From: Thiorhodovibrio litoralis
GTDB taxonomy: Bacteria; Pseudomonadota; Gammaproteobacteria; Chromatiales; Chromatiaceae
Length of the DNA stretch: 64,000 bases
Reading direction: 5' to 3'
Assembly: GCF_033954455.1 (NCBI RefSeq)
Contig: NZ_CP121473.1
Location: 1,722,501-1,786,500, forward strand
Made by a program: the position numbers and the translations under genes
Part shown: positions 18,809-30,894 of the stretch, one piece after another
Layout of the letters: each line of letters begins with the position of its first letter
How positions within the stretch are numbered: position 1 is the stretch's first letter
The notes under the pieces: model-generated
Database searches by the model: none
What the model was told of the DNA's origin: nothing
What the model saw: only the letters and a program-made list of their open reading frames with translations

Positions 18809-19190
18809 AATTCTTGCTCGATACCCACGCGTTCATCTGGCTGAACAGTTCTCCGGAAAAGCTTTCCGCCAGAGTTCGAGGGCACTGCGAACAAGGGACT
18901 GCTCGTTTTTATCTAAGCTTGGTTTCGCCGTGGGAGATGCAGATCAAGCGCCAACTCGGGAAGCTCAGCTACGATCCGATCAACGACCAACTGGTGCGCG
19001 CGAACCTGGATCGCAACAATATCAACCTATTGCCCATTAGCCTCGTGCATGTCGAACAGCTCGCCCAACTGCCGATGCACCACCGCGACCCTTCGACCGA
19101 ATGCTGGTCGCACAAGCACAGATCGAGGGTATAACATTGATCACCGCAGACACGGCGCTAGCCCCCTATGACGTCGCCATCCTCTGGTAA
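18805..19190 (+). pseudogene. PIN-domain (VapC-type) toxin, frameshifted
   Basis: The frame starting at ATG 18805 encodes a PIN domain: MKFLLDTHAFIWL (catalytic D6), SPWEMQIK and PISLVHVEQLAQLPMHHRDP. After HHRDP the frame diverges and stops at 19134. Adding one T to the CTT at 19091-19093 restores the expected FDRMLVAQAQIEGITLITAD and runs on to LAPYDVAILW, with a TAA at 19188-19190. The intact gene would therefore end at 19190. The break removes the last conserved acidic residues, so the short product is probably inactive. A sequencing error in a T run is possible. Confidence 0.8.
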
Positions 19191-19310
19191 CTGGAAGCCA
19201 CCCAGCCGATGTCAATCTGCGTATCAGCGGTTGCGTAATAATTCTGTTGCCCGCGATCAGGCCGCAAATGTGATGCTCTGCGCATGGGGGCTTCCGACAA
19301 CTGCGTCAGC

Positions 19311-22300
19311 TCAGGTCTGCCCGGTCAGTTGCCCCAAAATGGTATCGACCTGTGCCGCGCGTTTGTCGCCCTCGGGCATGTCGCGATAGAAGCGCAGCGC
19401 CCCGGCGCTCTGGTCGAGCTTGAACTCCTTGGGCCGGCTTTGAATCAGTTGCACCAGGCGCATGTGGTCGATCTTGGGCTCCTCGCCGAACAGAATGCGC
19501 CCGCCCTTGGGGCCTGCTTCGATCTTGCGGATGCCGTGGGGCTGGACCTTGAGCTTCAGTTCGGTGATTGTGAACAAGTTCTTGGCCGGCTCGGGCAGCA
19601 GGCCGAAGCGGTCGATCATCTCGACTTTTAGCTCTTTCAATTCATTCGTATCGGCGGCGCTGGCGATGCGTTTGTAGGTGATGAGCCGGGTGTGGATGTC
19701 GGGCAGGTAGTCGTCTGGTAGCAGGGCAGGGAGGCCAAGATCGATCTCGGCGCCATGGTCGAGCGGGCGGTCCAGCTCCGGCGTGCGCCCGGCTTTGAGC
19801 GCCTGCACGGCGCGTTCGAGCAGATCCATATAAAGGGTGAAGCCGACTTCGTGAATCTGGCCGGATTGCTCCTCGCCGAGTAGCTCGCCGGCACCGCGAA
19901 TTTCCAGATCGTGGGTGGCCAGGGTGAAGCCGGCGCCCAGGTCTTCCAATGATTCAATCGCCTCCAGACGCTTTTTGGCATCCGCCGTCATGGTCTTGGC
20001 CGGCGGGGTGATCAGGTAGGCATAGGCGCGATGATGCGAGCGCCCGACGCGACCTCGGAGCTGATGCAGTTGCGCCAGCCCCAGCTTGTCGGCGCGGTTG
20101 ATTAGGATGGTGTTGGCGCTGGGCACGTCGATGCCGGATTCAATAATGGTCGTGCACACCAGCAGGTTGAAGCGGCGGTGATAGAAGTCGCGCATGACGC
20201 GCTCGAGCTCCTTCTCGCGCATTTGGCCGTGGGCGACCTGCACCCGCGCATCCGGCACCAATGCCTCGATTTTCTGCGCCATGTTCTCGATGGTCTCGAC
20301 CTCATTGTGCAGAAAGTAAATCTGCCCGCCGCGATTGATCTCGCGCTGACAGGCTTCCTGGATCAGACTGTCGTTCCAGGCTGAGGTGAAGGTCTTGATC
20401 GGATGGCGCTCGACCGGTGGGGTGGCGATGATGGACAGATCGCGCAGGCCGGCCATGGACATATTGAGGGTTCGCGGGATGGGGGTGGCGGTCAGTGTGA
20501 GAATATCCACCTCGGCGCGCAGGCTTTTGAGCTGCTCCTTGTGGCGCACGCCAAAGCGGTGCTCCTCGTCGATGATGGCTAGCCCAAGATTCTTGAACTT
20601 GATCGACGGCTGCAACAGCTTGTGGGTGCCGACGACGATGTCGACGGTGCCAGCGGCGAGGTCGTCGATGATCGTCTTGACCTCCTTTGCGCTGCGGAAC
20701 CGGGACAAGCTCTCGACGCGGATTGGCCAGTCGGCGAAGCGGTCGGCGAAGTTCTGATAGTGCTGCTGGGCGAGCAGAGTGGTCGGCACCAGCACCGCGA
20801 CCTGGCGCCCGCCATTGGCGGCGACGAAGGCCGCGCGCATGGCGACCTCAGTCTTGCCGAAGCCGACATCGCCGCACACCACGCGGTCCATCGGCTTGGG
20901 ATCGGCCATGTCGGCGAGGATCGACTCAATGGCGCGCTCCTGATCCGGCGTCTCCTCGAACTCAAAGGCGGCGGCAAAGTCGCGGTACTCGGCGCTCGGA
21001 TCACCAAAGGCGTGCCCTAAGCGCGCGGCGCGGCGGGCGTAGATGTCGAGCAACTCGGCGGCGACATCGCGCGCCTTCTGTGCTGCCTTGCGCTTAACGC
21101 GATCCCAGTGGTCGCTGCCAAGTTTGTGCAACGGCGCGCTCTCGGGCGAGCTGCCGGTGTAGCGCGCGATCAGATGCAGGGAGCTGACCGGCACATAGAG
21201 CTTGTCGCCGCCTGAGTATTCGAGCGCGAGGAACTCGGCCTTGTTGCCGCCGAACTCCAGGGTTTGCAGGCCGAGAAAGCGCCCAACACCATGATCCTCG
21301 TGGACGACGGGCGCGCCGGGATGCAATTCGGTCAGGTTGCGCACCACCGCATCGCCGTCCGGCCCTTGTTTGCGTCGGCGACGCTCCTGGCGCACCCGCT
21401 CGCCATAGAGCTGGGTCTCGGTGATGAGCGCGAGGCGGCTGCTCTGCTGTGCGTCTCCTGCGGGCAGACCGCCCTCAGGCACGGCCTCAAGCAATAGCGG
21501 CTGCTCGATGGGCGCGACTGTGATGGCGATGGGGTCTTCGCCATTGACGAAAGCCGCCCAGTCGCCGACCGCCGCCGGCTGAATGCCAAAGCCGTGCAGA
21601 TGATCGCGCAGCAGCTCGCGCCGGCCGCCGCTCTCGGCGACGAAGAGCACCCGGCGCCCGGGCTCGTTCACAAAGGCCTTGAGCGCTGCTGCCGGCTCGG
21701 CCGCGCGGGCCTGAATCTGCAGTGGCGGCAGCCCGGCGGTGGCAAAGTTCACCACCTGCGCATAGCCTTTGCGTCGCTGCGCCACCTCCGTGGTTTGCCA
21801 GCACACACCGGGCATGGTATTGAGCTTGCCGGCGAGTTCGTCGGCATCCAGATACAGCTGCCGCGGCGGCAGAATCGGGCGCTCAACATCATGGCAGCGC
21901 TGCTCGAAGCGCGTGGCGATGGTGTCGATGAAGGTTGCCGCACTCTCGCGCACCTCGGCGCTCTCGAAGGCAAGCGTGTGCTCGGGCAGGTAGTCAAACA
22001 GGGTCGCGGTCTCATCGAAAAAAAGCGGCAGGTAATACTCGATGCCACCCGGCAGCCGGCCCTCGGAGACCTCGCGGTAGATCATGCTGGCGCGCGGGTC
22101 GCTATCGATGCTGGCGCGATACCTTTGGCGAAAGGCGCTGATGGCCTCCTCGGTGAAGGGAAACTCCCGCGCCGGCAGCATGCGCACCGACTCCAGCTTG
22201 GCGATGGAGCGCTGGCTGTCCGGGTCGAAGGTGCGGATGGACTCGATCTCATCGTCGAACAGATCGATGCGCAGCGGCTCGGTCTGGCCCATCGGGAAAA

Positions 22301-22913
22301 TATCAAGCAAAGCACCGCGCACCGCGAACTCGCCATGGGCGATGACCTGCGACACGCACTGATAGCCTGCATCGGTCAGCCGCTGTCGGGTCTGGTCGAG
22401 ATCGAGCCGGTCGCCGATGGCCAGTACCAATGCCTGGCTCTCGACATAATGGCGTGGCGGCAGGCGCTGCATCAGGGTACCGACTGGTGCCAGCAGCACG
22501 CCGCGTTCAAGCTGCGGCAGGCGATAAAGCGTCAGCAGCCGCTCGGAAACCAGCTCCGGCAGCGGCGAGAACAGATCATAAGGCAGGGTTTCCCAGTCCG
22601 GGAAGCGCCACACCGGCAATCGCTCGGCCTCTTCGTTCCCCCGATCGTCCCCTTTATCATCCAGAAAAAACGGCAGCTCCGCGTGCAGCCCGTTGGCCGC
22701 TGCCATGTCGGGCACCACCACCAGCAGCGGGCCATCGGCCTGGCGGGCCGCCGAGGCGATGGCCAGTGCCCCCGCTGCGCCATAGAGCCGACCCCATAGC
22801 AAGCGCTCTGATGGCGGCTGGGGCAAGTGTGGGGCGAGCGGAGAGCACGCGCGCTTGGTTGGTTGCGCGTTGTCCTCGCCAAGGTGCGCGGACGCGGGAA
22901 AGGCAGCTGACAT
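19311..22913 (-). CDS. mfd: Transcription-repair coupling factor Mfd
   Basis: This large ATPase moves stalled RNA polymerase off DNA and recruits UvrA. From ATG 22913 it has 1200 residues (E. coli 1148). The N-terminal UvrB-like module contains LPVWRFPDWETLPYD. Then come the RNA polymerase interaction domain (VVHEDHGVGRFLGLQ), the translocase Walker A GDVGFGKTEV (K687) and DEEHRFG (D782-H785). Motif VI is QLRGRVGRSHHRAYAY, followed by the TRCF C-terminal domain. An in-frame GTG at 22958 would add 15 residues. It is likely transcribed alone. Confidence 0.96.
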   Translation of the reverse strand: MSAAFPASAHLGEDNAQPTKRACSPLAPHLPQPPSERLLWGRLYGAAGALAIASAARQADGPLLVVVPDMAAANGLHAELPFFLDDKGDDRGNEEAERLPVWRFPDWETLPYDLFSPLPELVSERLLTLYRLPQLERGVLLAPVGTLMQRLPPRHYVESQALVLAIGDRLDLDQTRQRLTDAGYQCVSQVIAHGEFAVRGALLDIFPMGQTEPLRIDLFDDEIESIRTFDPDSQRSIAKLESVRMLPAREFPFTEEAISAFRQRYRASIDSDPRASMIYREVSEGRLPGGIEYYLPLFFDETATLFDYLPEHTLAFESAEVRESAATFIDTIATRFEQRCHDVERPILPPRQLYLDADELAGKLNTMPGVCWQTTEVAQRRKGYAQVVNFATAGLPPLQIQARAAEPAAALKAFVNEPGRRVLFVAESGGRRELLRDHLHGFGIQPAAVGDWAAFVNGEDPIAITVAPIEQPLLLEAVPEGGLPAGDAQQSSRLALITETQLYGERVRQERRRRKQGPDGDAVVRNLTELHPGAPVVHEDHGVGRFLGLQTLEFGGNKAEFLALEYSGGDKLYVPVSSLHLIARYTGSSPESAPLHKLGSDHWDRVKRKAAQKARDVAAELLDIYARRAARLGHAFGDPSAEYRDFAAAFEFEETPDQERAIESILADMADPKPMDRVVCGDVGFGKTEVAMRAAFVAANGGRQVAVLVPTTLLAQQHYQNFADRFADWPIRVESLSRFRSAKEVKTIIDDLAAGTVDIVVGTHKLLQPSIKFKNLGLAIIDEEHRFGVRHKEQLKSLRAEVDILTLTATPIPRTLNMSMAGLRDLSIIATPPVERHPIKTFTSAWNDSLIQEACQREINRGGQIYFLHNEVETIENMAQKIEALVPDARVQVAHGQMREKELERVMRDFYHRRFNLLVCTTIIESGIDVPSANTILINRADKLGLAQLHQLRGRVGRSHHRAYAYLITPPAKTMTADAKKRLEAIESLEDLGAGFTLATHDLEIRGAGELLGEEQSGQIHEVGFTLYMDLLERAVQALKAGRTPELDRPLDHGAEIDLGLPALLPDDYLPDIHTRLITYKRIASAADTNELKELKVEMIDRFGLLPEPAKNLFTITELKLKVQPHGIRKIEAGPKGGRILFGEEPKIDHMRLVQLIQSRPKEFKLDQSAGALRFYRDMPEGDKRAAQVDTILGQLTGQT

Positions 22914-23065
22914 GGAACGGAAGGAAGGAATGATCGAAAGCCGCGCATTTTCGCACACCCGCGTTGCGGCTGCATGAAGCGGAATTTAGCCGGACTCGCC
23001 GGTGCCGAGCCTCTGGTGCTGGCCGTCGGGCAGACGGCTGCATTTCCTCGGGTCGAATGGGACAG

Positions 23066-23542
23066 CTAGCGGCATGTGCAAGATGCAAAGCCAAAATGCG
23101 TTACCCCGTCGATATCGTAGGCCTTGATCTTGCCCTCCATGACGATGTCCGGGCCGGCTTGGAACTGAAAGGTTTCGCCGTTTCCAACGATTCTGCCGAT
23201 AAGGTCCTTCGGTTGGCCGCGGCATTTTCCGTCGGATTGTCCGTCGCACAGTGATACGCGGGTGGAGAAATGGGCATCGAGAATCTCGCCTTTGAGGTAT
23301 CGGCCATTTTTCTCGTCTGGGTTGATTCTTAGCCGGACGCTATGCAGTCCGGTATTTATCGCCGCCCACTGGCACTTGGAAATCCAACCGCTTGCCTGGG
23401 TGGCCTGGCCCCCGGTGCACGGCGGTGGCGGAGCATTGGGGTCCGGCTCGCTGCCCATAGCAAAGACCATGGCGGGGGAGAGGCTGAAAATCAGCGCGGC
23501 GCAGGTCAAGACCGATGCGATTGTATTGCTCTTGCTTTCCAT
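23066..23542 (-). CDS. Hypothetical secreted cysteine-rich protein
   Basis: The protein has a clear signal peptide: a short polar start, then hydrophobic SVLTCAALIFSLSPAMVFA, with cleavage near VFAMGSEP. The mature part begins with a proline-rich segment (PDPNAPPPP) and has six cysteines, including the closing CTCR, which suggests disulfides in the periplasm. ATG 23542 is chosen; GTG 23551 is in frame and possible. No ribosome binding site is obvious for either. I do not recognise the family, and neighbours (mfd on one side, bioD on the other) give no hint of function. Confidence 0.6.
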   Translation of the reverse strand: MESKSNTIASVLTCAALIFSLSPAMVFAMGSEPDPNAPPPPCTGGQATQASGWISKCQWAAINTGLHSVRLRINPDEKNGRYLKGEILDAHFSTRVSLCDGQSDGKCRGQPKDLIGRIVGNGETFQFQAGPDIVMEGKIKAYDIDGVTHFGFASCTCR

Positions 23543-23678
23543 GTGTTTCACGCGTTGAAAAATAGATGGTGACGATGTTTATTAAAAACCCCTGCGAATA
23601 TGCAGTGTCAGGATACGACAGGGTTTGGTTAAATGCCAACGTGTTTGTGTTCGTTCGTGTGAAAGGATTGGGAGCGGC

Positions 23679-25594
<1,916 letters not shown>

Positions 25595-26537
25595 GAATCG
25601 ATTGCCGGGTTCATCTCTGGGTTGATACCTGTATCGAGCCCGGAGTTAATCCCTGAACCACTTCCGGAGTCGATCCCAGAGTCCACCTGGGCCAGAAAAT
25701 CGTTGATCAGCTCGCTCACGGCTTGGCTGTGCGACAAAAAGGGCGCATGACTGGCGCCGGGCACGCGTTCCACACGCGCGTGCGGATGCAGGATGGCAAT
25801 GCGCTCGTCTACCTTGGCGGGTACCAGGGTGTCGCGCTCGCCAAAGAGCCACAGGGTGGGTTGGCGGATGTCCGGCAGCGGGCCGCGCAGGTCCTCATCC
25901 CGCAGCAGCTCCAGTCCGACGCGCAGGGCCTCGGGGTCGGCTGCGGGTGCGGTCTTGAGTGTCTGGCGCAGTTGCTTGAGCAGCTGCGGTGCCTGATCGC
26001 TGCCGCGCGCTTGCAGCGTCAGAAAGCGCTGCTGCGTGGCTTTTTGATCCTCGAGCAGGGCACTGTGGAATTGATCGAAGGTCTCCTGCGCCATGGCAAC
26101 CTGCCAGTCGACGGCTTGGGTGAAACGCGGCGTGCAGCCGATCAAAATCAGCGCCCGCACCCGTTTGGGTGCCTGGCGCGCGGCCTGGAGCGCGACCAGA
26201 CCGCCGAGTGACCAGCCAAGCCAGATGGCCTGCTCAGGGGCCTGGGCGAGGCAGGCATCGGCCCAGTCGGGCAGGGTAGTACTCTTTGGCGCCCAAGCAG
26301 ACGCGGCACCGGCATGACCGGGCAGTGCCAGCGGCACGCGTTCGCGCCCGGCGGCCAGATTGTCCGGTAGCGCGGACCAGACGGCCGGGTTCATACCCCA
26401 GCCATGGATCAGGACGAGGGGGTCAGGATGCATGGATTGGAAGATCGAATGTCGATTGGTGGTGGGTCATCGGTTTGCGCATCGCGTTATGCCTCCGTGT
26501 GGCTAGCAGAATGCATCAGGCCGCTTAATTAAGGTTT

Positions 26538-27944
26538 TCAGCTGGGTGGGTGCTCATGGTTTGGCGCCGGCGTTCGCGGCAGACTCGCTAGCCCCTCCAA
26601 CAGCCGATCGACGTCTTCGGTCCGATGGCTGGCGGAAAAACTGATGCGCAGTCGGGCATGGCCCTGAGGAATCGTGGGCGGGCGGATCGCCGGGACCAGC
26701 AGGCCGCGTGCTTCGAGCCGTCGGCTCCAATCGAGCGCGCGTGCCGCGGCGCCGGCCATCAGCGGTTGAATGGGAGTGGTCGATGGCATCAGTTGCAGGT
26801 CGAGCGCGGCCGCACCCTGGCGGAAATGGCGGATCAAGCGGGTGAGATGCTCGCGGCGCCAGGGCTCGGCGCGCATCAGCTCCAATGACTTCAGGCTGGC
26901 AGCGGCCACGGCGGGCGGCAGGGCAGTGGTGTAGATGTAGCTGCGCGCGCGTTGAATCAGCGTCTCGATCAGCGCCTCGCTGCCGGCCACAAAGGCGCCG
27001 AAGGTGCCGAAAGCCTTGCCCAGGGTGCCGACCAGAATGGGCACCTGTTGTTCGCTGAGATCGCAGGCGGTTTCGGGTTCCGCTCTGGCTTCGGCTCCGG
27101 CTTCGGCTTGCAGGGGGTTGGAGATGCCGGTGGCGTCCGCGCCGCGGTCGCCGCGCTCGGTCCGCGCTTTGGCGCGCGCCTCAAGCTCAGCTAAGGTACC
27201 GCGCCCCTCGGGGCCGATCACGCCGAAGCCGTGGGCATCGTCGATCAGCAGCCAGGCGCCGGCCTGCCGCGCTGCCTGGGCTAGCTCCGGCACCGGAGCG
27301 AGGTCACCGTCCATGCTGAAGACGCCGTCGCTGGCGATCACTGCTGTGGCTTTGTCACCCTGGCCGCCCGCGAGTAGACGCGCGAGATCGGCCGGGTCGG
27401 CATGGCGATAGCGGTGCAGACGGGCGCCGCTGAGACGGGCGCCGTCGATCAGCGAGGCGTGACTGAGTCGGTCGCACAGAATCTGCTCGCCCTGTCCGGT
27501 CAGGGCGCTGATGACGCCGAGATTGGCCATGTAGCCGGTGGAGAACAGCAGTGCGCGTTCGCGCCCGAGGAAGTCCGCCAGGGCTTCCTCGAGCTGATGA
27601 TGGTAGCGGCTGTGGCCGTTGATCAGGTGCGAGGCACCGCTGCCGACGCCGAAGGTGCCGGCCGCGCGCTGAAAGGCGTCGATGACGCGCGCGTCGGCGG
27701 CCAAGCCGAGGTAATCATTGCTGCAGAAGGTTAGCAGCGTGCGGCCATCGACCTCCATCAAGGGCGCTTGTGGGCTGTCGGCGAGCCGCCGGTGGCGATA
27801 GAGCTGGCGATCGCCAAGCTCCAGCAGCTGCGTGTCGAGTGCGCGCGCGCGATGCAGGGACGCGGGCTCGGTTAATGTCGATGTGGATGCCGGGGTCGAT
27901 GACGATGTCGATGTCGATGCCGGCGCCGCGGTTGCTTCTGTCAT
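26538..27944 (-). CDS. bioF: 8-amino-7-oxononanoate synthase with insertions
   Basis: This PLP enzyme condenses pimeloyl-ACP and L-alanine. The PLP lysine is K310 in [35 protein letters not shown] and [13 protein letters not shown] are conserved. The protein is 468 residues against 384 in E. coli. The extra length is a Ser/Thr-rich N-terminal tail of about 28 residues ([12 protein letters not shown]) and an insertion at about 255-299 with Ala/Glu repeats just before the active lysine. The start overlaps the bioB stop by four bases (ATGA). Confidence 0.94.
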   Translation of the reverse strand: MTEATAAPASTSTSSSTPASTSTLTEPASLHRARALDTQLLELGDRQLYRHRRLADSPQAPLMEVDGRTLLTFCSNDYLGLAADARVIDAFQRAAGTFGVGSGASHLINGHSRYHHQLEEALADFLGRERALLFSTGYMANLGVISALTGQGEQILCDRLSHASLIDGARLSGARLHRYRHADPADLARLLAGGQGDKATAVIASDGVFSMDGDLAPVPELAQAARQAGAWLLIDDAHGFGVIGPEGRGTLAELEARAKARTERGDRGADATGISNPLQAEAGAEARAEPETACDLSEQQVPILVGTLGKAFGTFGAFVAGSEALIETLIQRARSYIYTTALPPAVAAASLKSLELMRAEPWRREHLTRLIRHFRQGAAALDLQLMPSTTPIQPLMAGAAARALDWSRRLEARGLLVPAIRPPTIPQGHARLRISFSASHRTEDVDRLLEGLASLPRTPAPNHEHPPS

Positions 27945-28945
27945 TTGAAGCAGCCGCCGGGCTCGTCGCGACCCTCGTGGGGCATGGCCTCGAACGCAAG
28001 CCCCAGCCGCTCGAACAGCGCGAGATCGCGGTTAGCGCCGGCATTGTCTGCAGTCAGAAGGCGCTCGCCATAGAAAATGGAGTTGGCACCGGCAAGATAG
28101 CAAAGAGCCTGTAGCTCGTCGCTCATGGTCGCGCGCCCGGCGGACAGTCGCACATAGGAGGCCGGCATCATAATGCGCGCAGTGGCGACGGTGCGGACAA
28201 ATTCGATCGGGTCCAGCTCGGGGGCATCTGCAAGCGGCGTGCCCTCGACTTTCACCAGCAGGTTGATCGGCACCGACTCGGGGTGCGCTGGCAGGTTGGC
28301 CAGCTGAATGAGCAGCCCCGCGCGATCGCCGCGCGACTCCCCCATGCCGAGAATGCCGCCGCTGCAAGTCTTGAGCCCGACAGAGCGTATATGCTCCAGG
28401 GTGTCGAGCCGCTCCTGATAGGTGCGGGTGCTGATGACTTGGCCGTAGAATTCTGGGGAGGTGTCCAGGTTATGGTTGTAGTAATCGAGCCCGGCGGCTT
28501 TCAGACGTTCGGCTTGGGAATGGGTTAGCATCCCCAGGGTGACGCAGGTTTCGAGCCCAAGATCATGCACCGCCGTGATCATGGCGGTGACTTGCTCGAG
28601 GTGGGTGTCGCTCGGGTTGCGCCAGGCCGCGCCCATGCAAAAGCGGGTGGCGCCGGTGGCTTTGGCCTCGCGGGCGGCGGCTGTGACCTCATCGATCGAC
28701 AATAGCCGCTCGCGCTCCAGACCGGTGTCGTGCTTGGCGCTTTGCGAGCAATAGCCGCAGTCCTCCGGGCAAGCACCCGTTTTGATGCTGAGCAGGGTGC
28801 TGACCTGCACCCGATTGGGGTCGAAATGCTGGCGATGCGCCTGCTGGGCGGTGAACAGCAGGTCATTGAAGGGGCGGCTGAGCAGAGCTTCGGCTTCCTG
28901 CTGAGTCCAGTCGTGGCGCAAGCGAGAGGCGATATCCAAGGGCAT
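27941..28945 (-). CDS. bioB: Biotin synthase
   Basis: This radical SAM enzyme inserts sulfur into dethiobiotin. The cluster motif C-x3-C-x2-C is ACPEDCGYC (C59, C63, C66). [21 protein letters not shown] and [12 protein letters not shown] are family signatures, and the C-terminal part has the [2Fe-2S] ligand region. ATG 28945 gives 334 residues; the frame extends upstream to 29044 through the operator, which argues against the longer form. It is the first gene of the biotin operon and diverges from comF across a BirA-type operator. Confidence 0.96.
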   Translation of the reverse strand: MPLDIASRLRHDWTQQEAEALLSRPFNDLLFTAQQAHRQHFDPNRVQVSTLLSIKTGACPEDCGYCSQSAKHDTGLERERLLSIDEVTAAAREAKATGATRFCMGAAWRNPSDTHLEQVTAMITAVHDLGLETCVTLGMLTHSQAERLKAAGLDYYNHNLDTSPEFYGQVISTRTYQERLDTLEHIRSVGLKTCSGGILGMGESRGDRAGLLIQLANLPAHPESVPINLLVKVEGTPLADAPELDPIEFVRTVATARIMMPASYVRLSAGRATMSDELQALCYLAGANSIFYGERLLTADNAGANRDLALFERLGLAFEAMPHEGRDEPGGCFK

Positions 28946-29027
28946 GGTGGGAGATATCCATGAGCAGCCGCTCAAGGCCGGACGTGCGCGGCCAGGCGAC
29001 GGGGCAAAAGGCGACAAGCTTAAGGCT

Positions 29028-29792
29028 GTGACAGACGCTGTCAACCTTTGGGGTAACCTGCGGTTGACAGCGGGATGGCGTGCCGGGGCGGGCTTGCTGC
29101 GATTCGGGTTAAATCTTTGCTATCCGCCCACCTGTGTGCGCTGCGGTGCACCCGGTTCGGATGGGCTTGATCTCTGCCAGGGTTGTCTGGCCGACCTTCC
29201 CGAACTCGGGCCGAGTTGCAGGCGTTGCGCGTTGCCGCTATCGTTGGGTGCGGCGAACGCCCTGGAATGCGCTCAGTGTCAGCGCCACCCGCCAGCTTAT
29301 GACCGATGCGTCGCCCTCTTTCGATATCAAGGGCCAGTGCGGGCAATGATTGCCGACTTCAAATTCCGTCAGCGGCTGCATCTTGGCCGCTTGTTCGGTC
29401 AGCTGCTGGCTGAAGCTGCCGTCTGGCAGTCGGGTCCATCGTTGCCGGAATTGCTGATTCCCGTGCCGCTGCACAGCAAGCGGCTGCGCGAACGCGGTTA
29501 CAACCAGTCCCTTGAAGTGGCGCGCGTCATCGGGCGTGAATTGAAAATTCCGGTCGATTCCCGCGTGGTTGAGCGGGCTTGGGCGACGCCACCACAGCTG
29601 TCCCTGGCGCGAGAGGAGCGTCTGGCTAATGTGCGCGACGCCTTTCGTGTGCCGCGGCCGTTGCAGGCTCGGCACGTCGCGATCATCGACGATGTGGTCA
29701 CCACCGGCGCCACGGCTGGCGAGCTTGCTGGCGTGCTGCATCAGGCCGGCGCCGAGCGGGTCGATGTCTGGGCGATTGCGCGCACGCCCTGA
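29028..29792 (+). CDS. comF: ComF family phosphoribosyltransferase-like protein
   Basis: This ComF/GntX-like protein has an N-terminal zinc-finger-like region with [18 protein letters not shown] and CAQC pairs. A PRPP-binding domain follows, with the signature [17 protein letters not shown]. The conserved segments [10 protein letters not shown] and [17 protein letters not shown] are also present. It is associated with DNA uptake or use of external DNA as nutrient; the biochemical role is unclear. The start is uncertain: GTG 29028 is used, while an ATG at 28944 would lie directly against the bioB start. GTG 29028 itself overlaps the BirA operator, and TTG 29094 is another possibility. Confidence 0.85.
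   Translation: MTDAVNLWGNLRLTAGWRAGAGLLRFGLNLCYPPTCVRCGAPGSDGLDLCQGCLADLPELGPSCRRCALPLSLGAANALECAQCQRHPPAYDRCVALFRYQGPVRAMIADFKFRQRLHLGRLFGQLLAEAAVWQSGPSLPELLIPVPLHSKRLRERGYNQSLEVARVIGRELKIPVDSRVVERAWATPPQLSLAREERLANVRDAFRVPRPLQARHVAIIDDVVTTGATAGELAGVLHQAGAERVDVWAIARTP
29038..29070. promoter_or_regulatory. BirA-type biotin operator between bioB and comF
   Basis: The arms CTGTCAACC (29038-29046) and GGTTGACAG (29062-29070) are perfect inverted repeats separated by exactly 15 bases. This matches the known proteobacterial BirA site, TTGTAAACC-N15-GGTTTACAA, at nearly all conserved positions. It lies 93 bases upstream of the bioB start. BirA with biotinyl-AMP should bind here and repress the operon when biotin is plentiful. 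Confidence 0.85.
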
Positions 29793-29946
29793 TCAGGCTG
29801 ATTTCTTTCCAGCCGGTGCCATTTCGGCCTGCCCGCGCAAACCCAACATGGGTTTCCGCGGCCAGTCCGCGCTGCAGGAAATGGGCGCCAGAAAAGGCGC
29901 TACAGAGAAGGTTGGGCGGGCAGCCCCAGCGCGCGGTTGGTGCTTC

Positions 29947-30231
29947 TTACCAGCGCTGACCGCCGCCACCGCCGCGCGGCGCACGCTCTGCCCGCGGCTT
30001 GGCCTGATTAACCCGAATCGGACGGCCTTTCAGCGGGGTTTCATTCAGCGCTTTGATCGCCGCGTCTGCCTCTGAATTGTTCGGCATCTCAACAAAGCCG
30101 AAGCCTTTCGACTGGCCTGTGAACTTGTCGGAGATTAAATTTGCGCTTTCGACTTCGCCATAGGCGGCAAATGCTTCGCGCAGTTCGTCCTCAGTTACGC
30201 CATAGGCGAGGTTGCCAACGTAGATATTCAT
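29947..30231 (-). CDS. RNA-binding protein with one RRM domain
   Basis: This is a 94-residue protein consisting of one RNA recognition motif and a short Gly/Arg tail. RNP2 is IYVGNL near the N-terminus and RNP1 is KGFGFVEM. The tail is PRAERAPRGGGGGQRW. Such single-RRM proteins with glycine-rich ends are common in cyanobacteria and proteobacteria and are often cold-induced. ATG 30231 is preferred; ATG 30240 would add three residues. The frame remains open upstream to 30609, but that part is composition-driven and has no homology. The next 663 bases up to pyk hold no supported gene. Confidence 0.9.
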   Translation of the reverse strand: MNIYVGNLAYGVTEDELREAFAAYGEVESANLISDKFTGQSKGFGFVEMPNNSEADAAIKALNETPLKGRPIRVNQAKPRAERAPRGGGGGQRW

Positions 30232-30647
30232 CAGTCTCATCTCATGAAAAATGTGCATTGCAAAACAGTCGCCCCGCCCAGCCAATGCACGCACCGGGCG
30301 AGGTTCCAGACCCATGGTTGCGGCTGCCGGGGGAAGGAGCCTCCATGTGTCTGTTAGGAGCTTGCTAGCCAGCGCCGCTGACGTCATCGAGCGGACCGAA
30401 ATATCCCGGTACCGGTTGATGCCTGGGCTCGATGGCGTTGGGTGGCGATCGGTTCGAGCGGGCCAAGACCCGGCGGCTATCGCGGCGAGAGCCGGCGGCG
30501 GCCAAATCTGGGCGAGATCGGAACGGTGCGCCGGTTGCGTGGCGATGCGGTCGATTGAGGAACGCAGGCCACCCACAGGGCGAAACGCATCGAGCGGAGG
30601 GGAGATCAACTAGGCGGGAGAATGAGTCACCGATATAGCGGCTAGCA

Positions 30648-30671
30648 TTTTCGCGGTACGATACGCGAAAA
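30648..30671. promoter_or_regulatory. Inverted repeat in the long gap before pyk
   Basis: TTTTCGCG (30648-30655) and CGCGAAAA (30664-30671) form a perfect eight-base inverted repeat around GTACGATA. With one bulged base the arms extend to ten. It lies in the 663-base gap between the RRM gene and pyk, which otherwise shows no supported gene. It could be an operator for either gene or a two-way terminator. No matching regulator was identified. Confidence 0.4.
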
Positions 30672-30894
30672 CCATGCAGGTGCAAAGAAAAATATTCGTG
30701 CTTTTGTTCACTGAGTATGACGGATCAAAACGGGATTTCAGCGCGTATTTTGACGAATCGGTCATCCGCGGGTGGCATCATAGGCATCTGGAACCTAACC
30801 AGCATCGCATCAACAGATTCGCGCAAACAGAGGCGAGTGAATTCGATCACCCCTCCAACCGCGCGTGCATCATCCCAACCAACGGAGCGCTATC

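Noticed and set aside
21594-22799. 401-residue plus-strand ORF opposite mfd
   Set aside because: Antisense shadow of mfd with no homology-like motifs.
30232-30609. N-terminal extension of the RRM protein frame
   Set aside because: The RRM domain starts at 30231; the extension is low in family-like features and contains no ribosome binding site.
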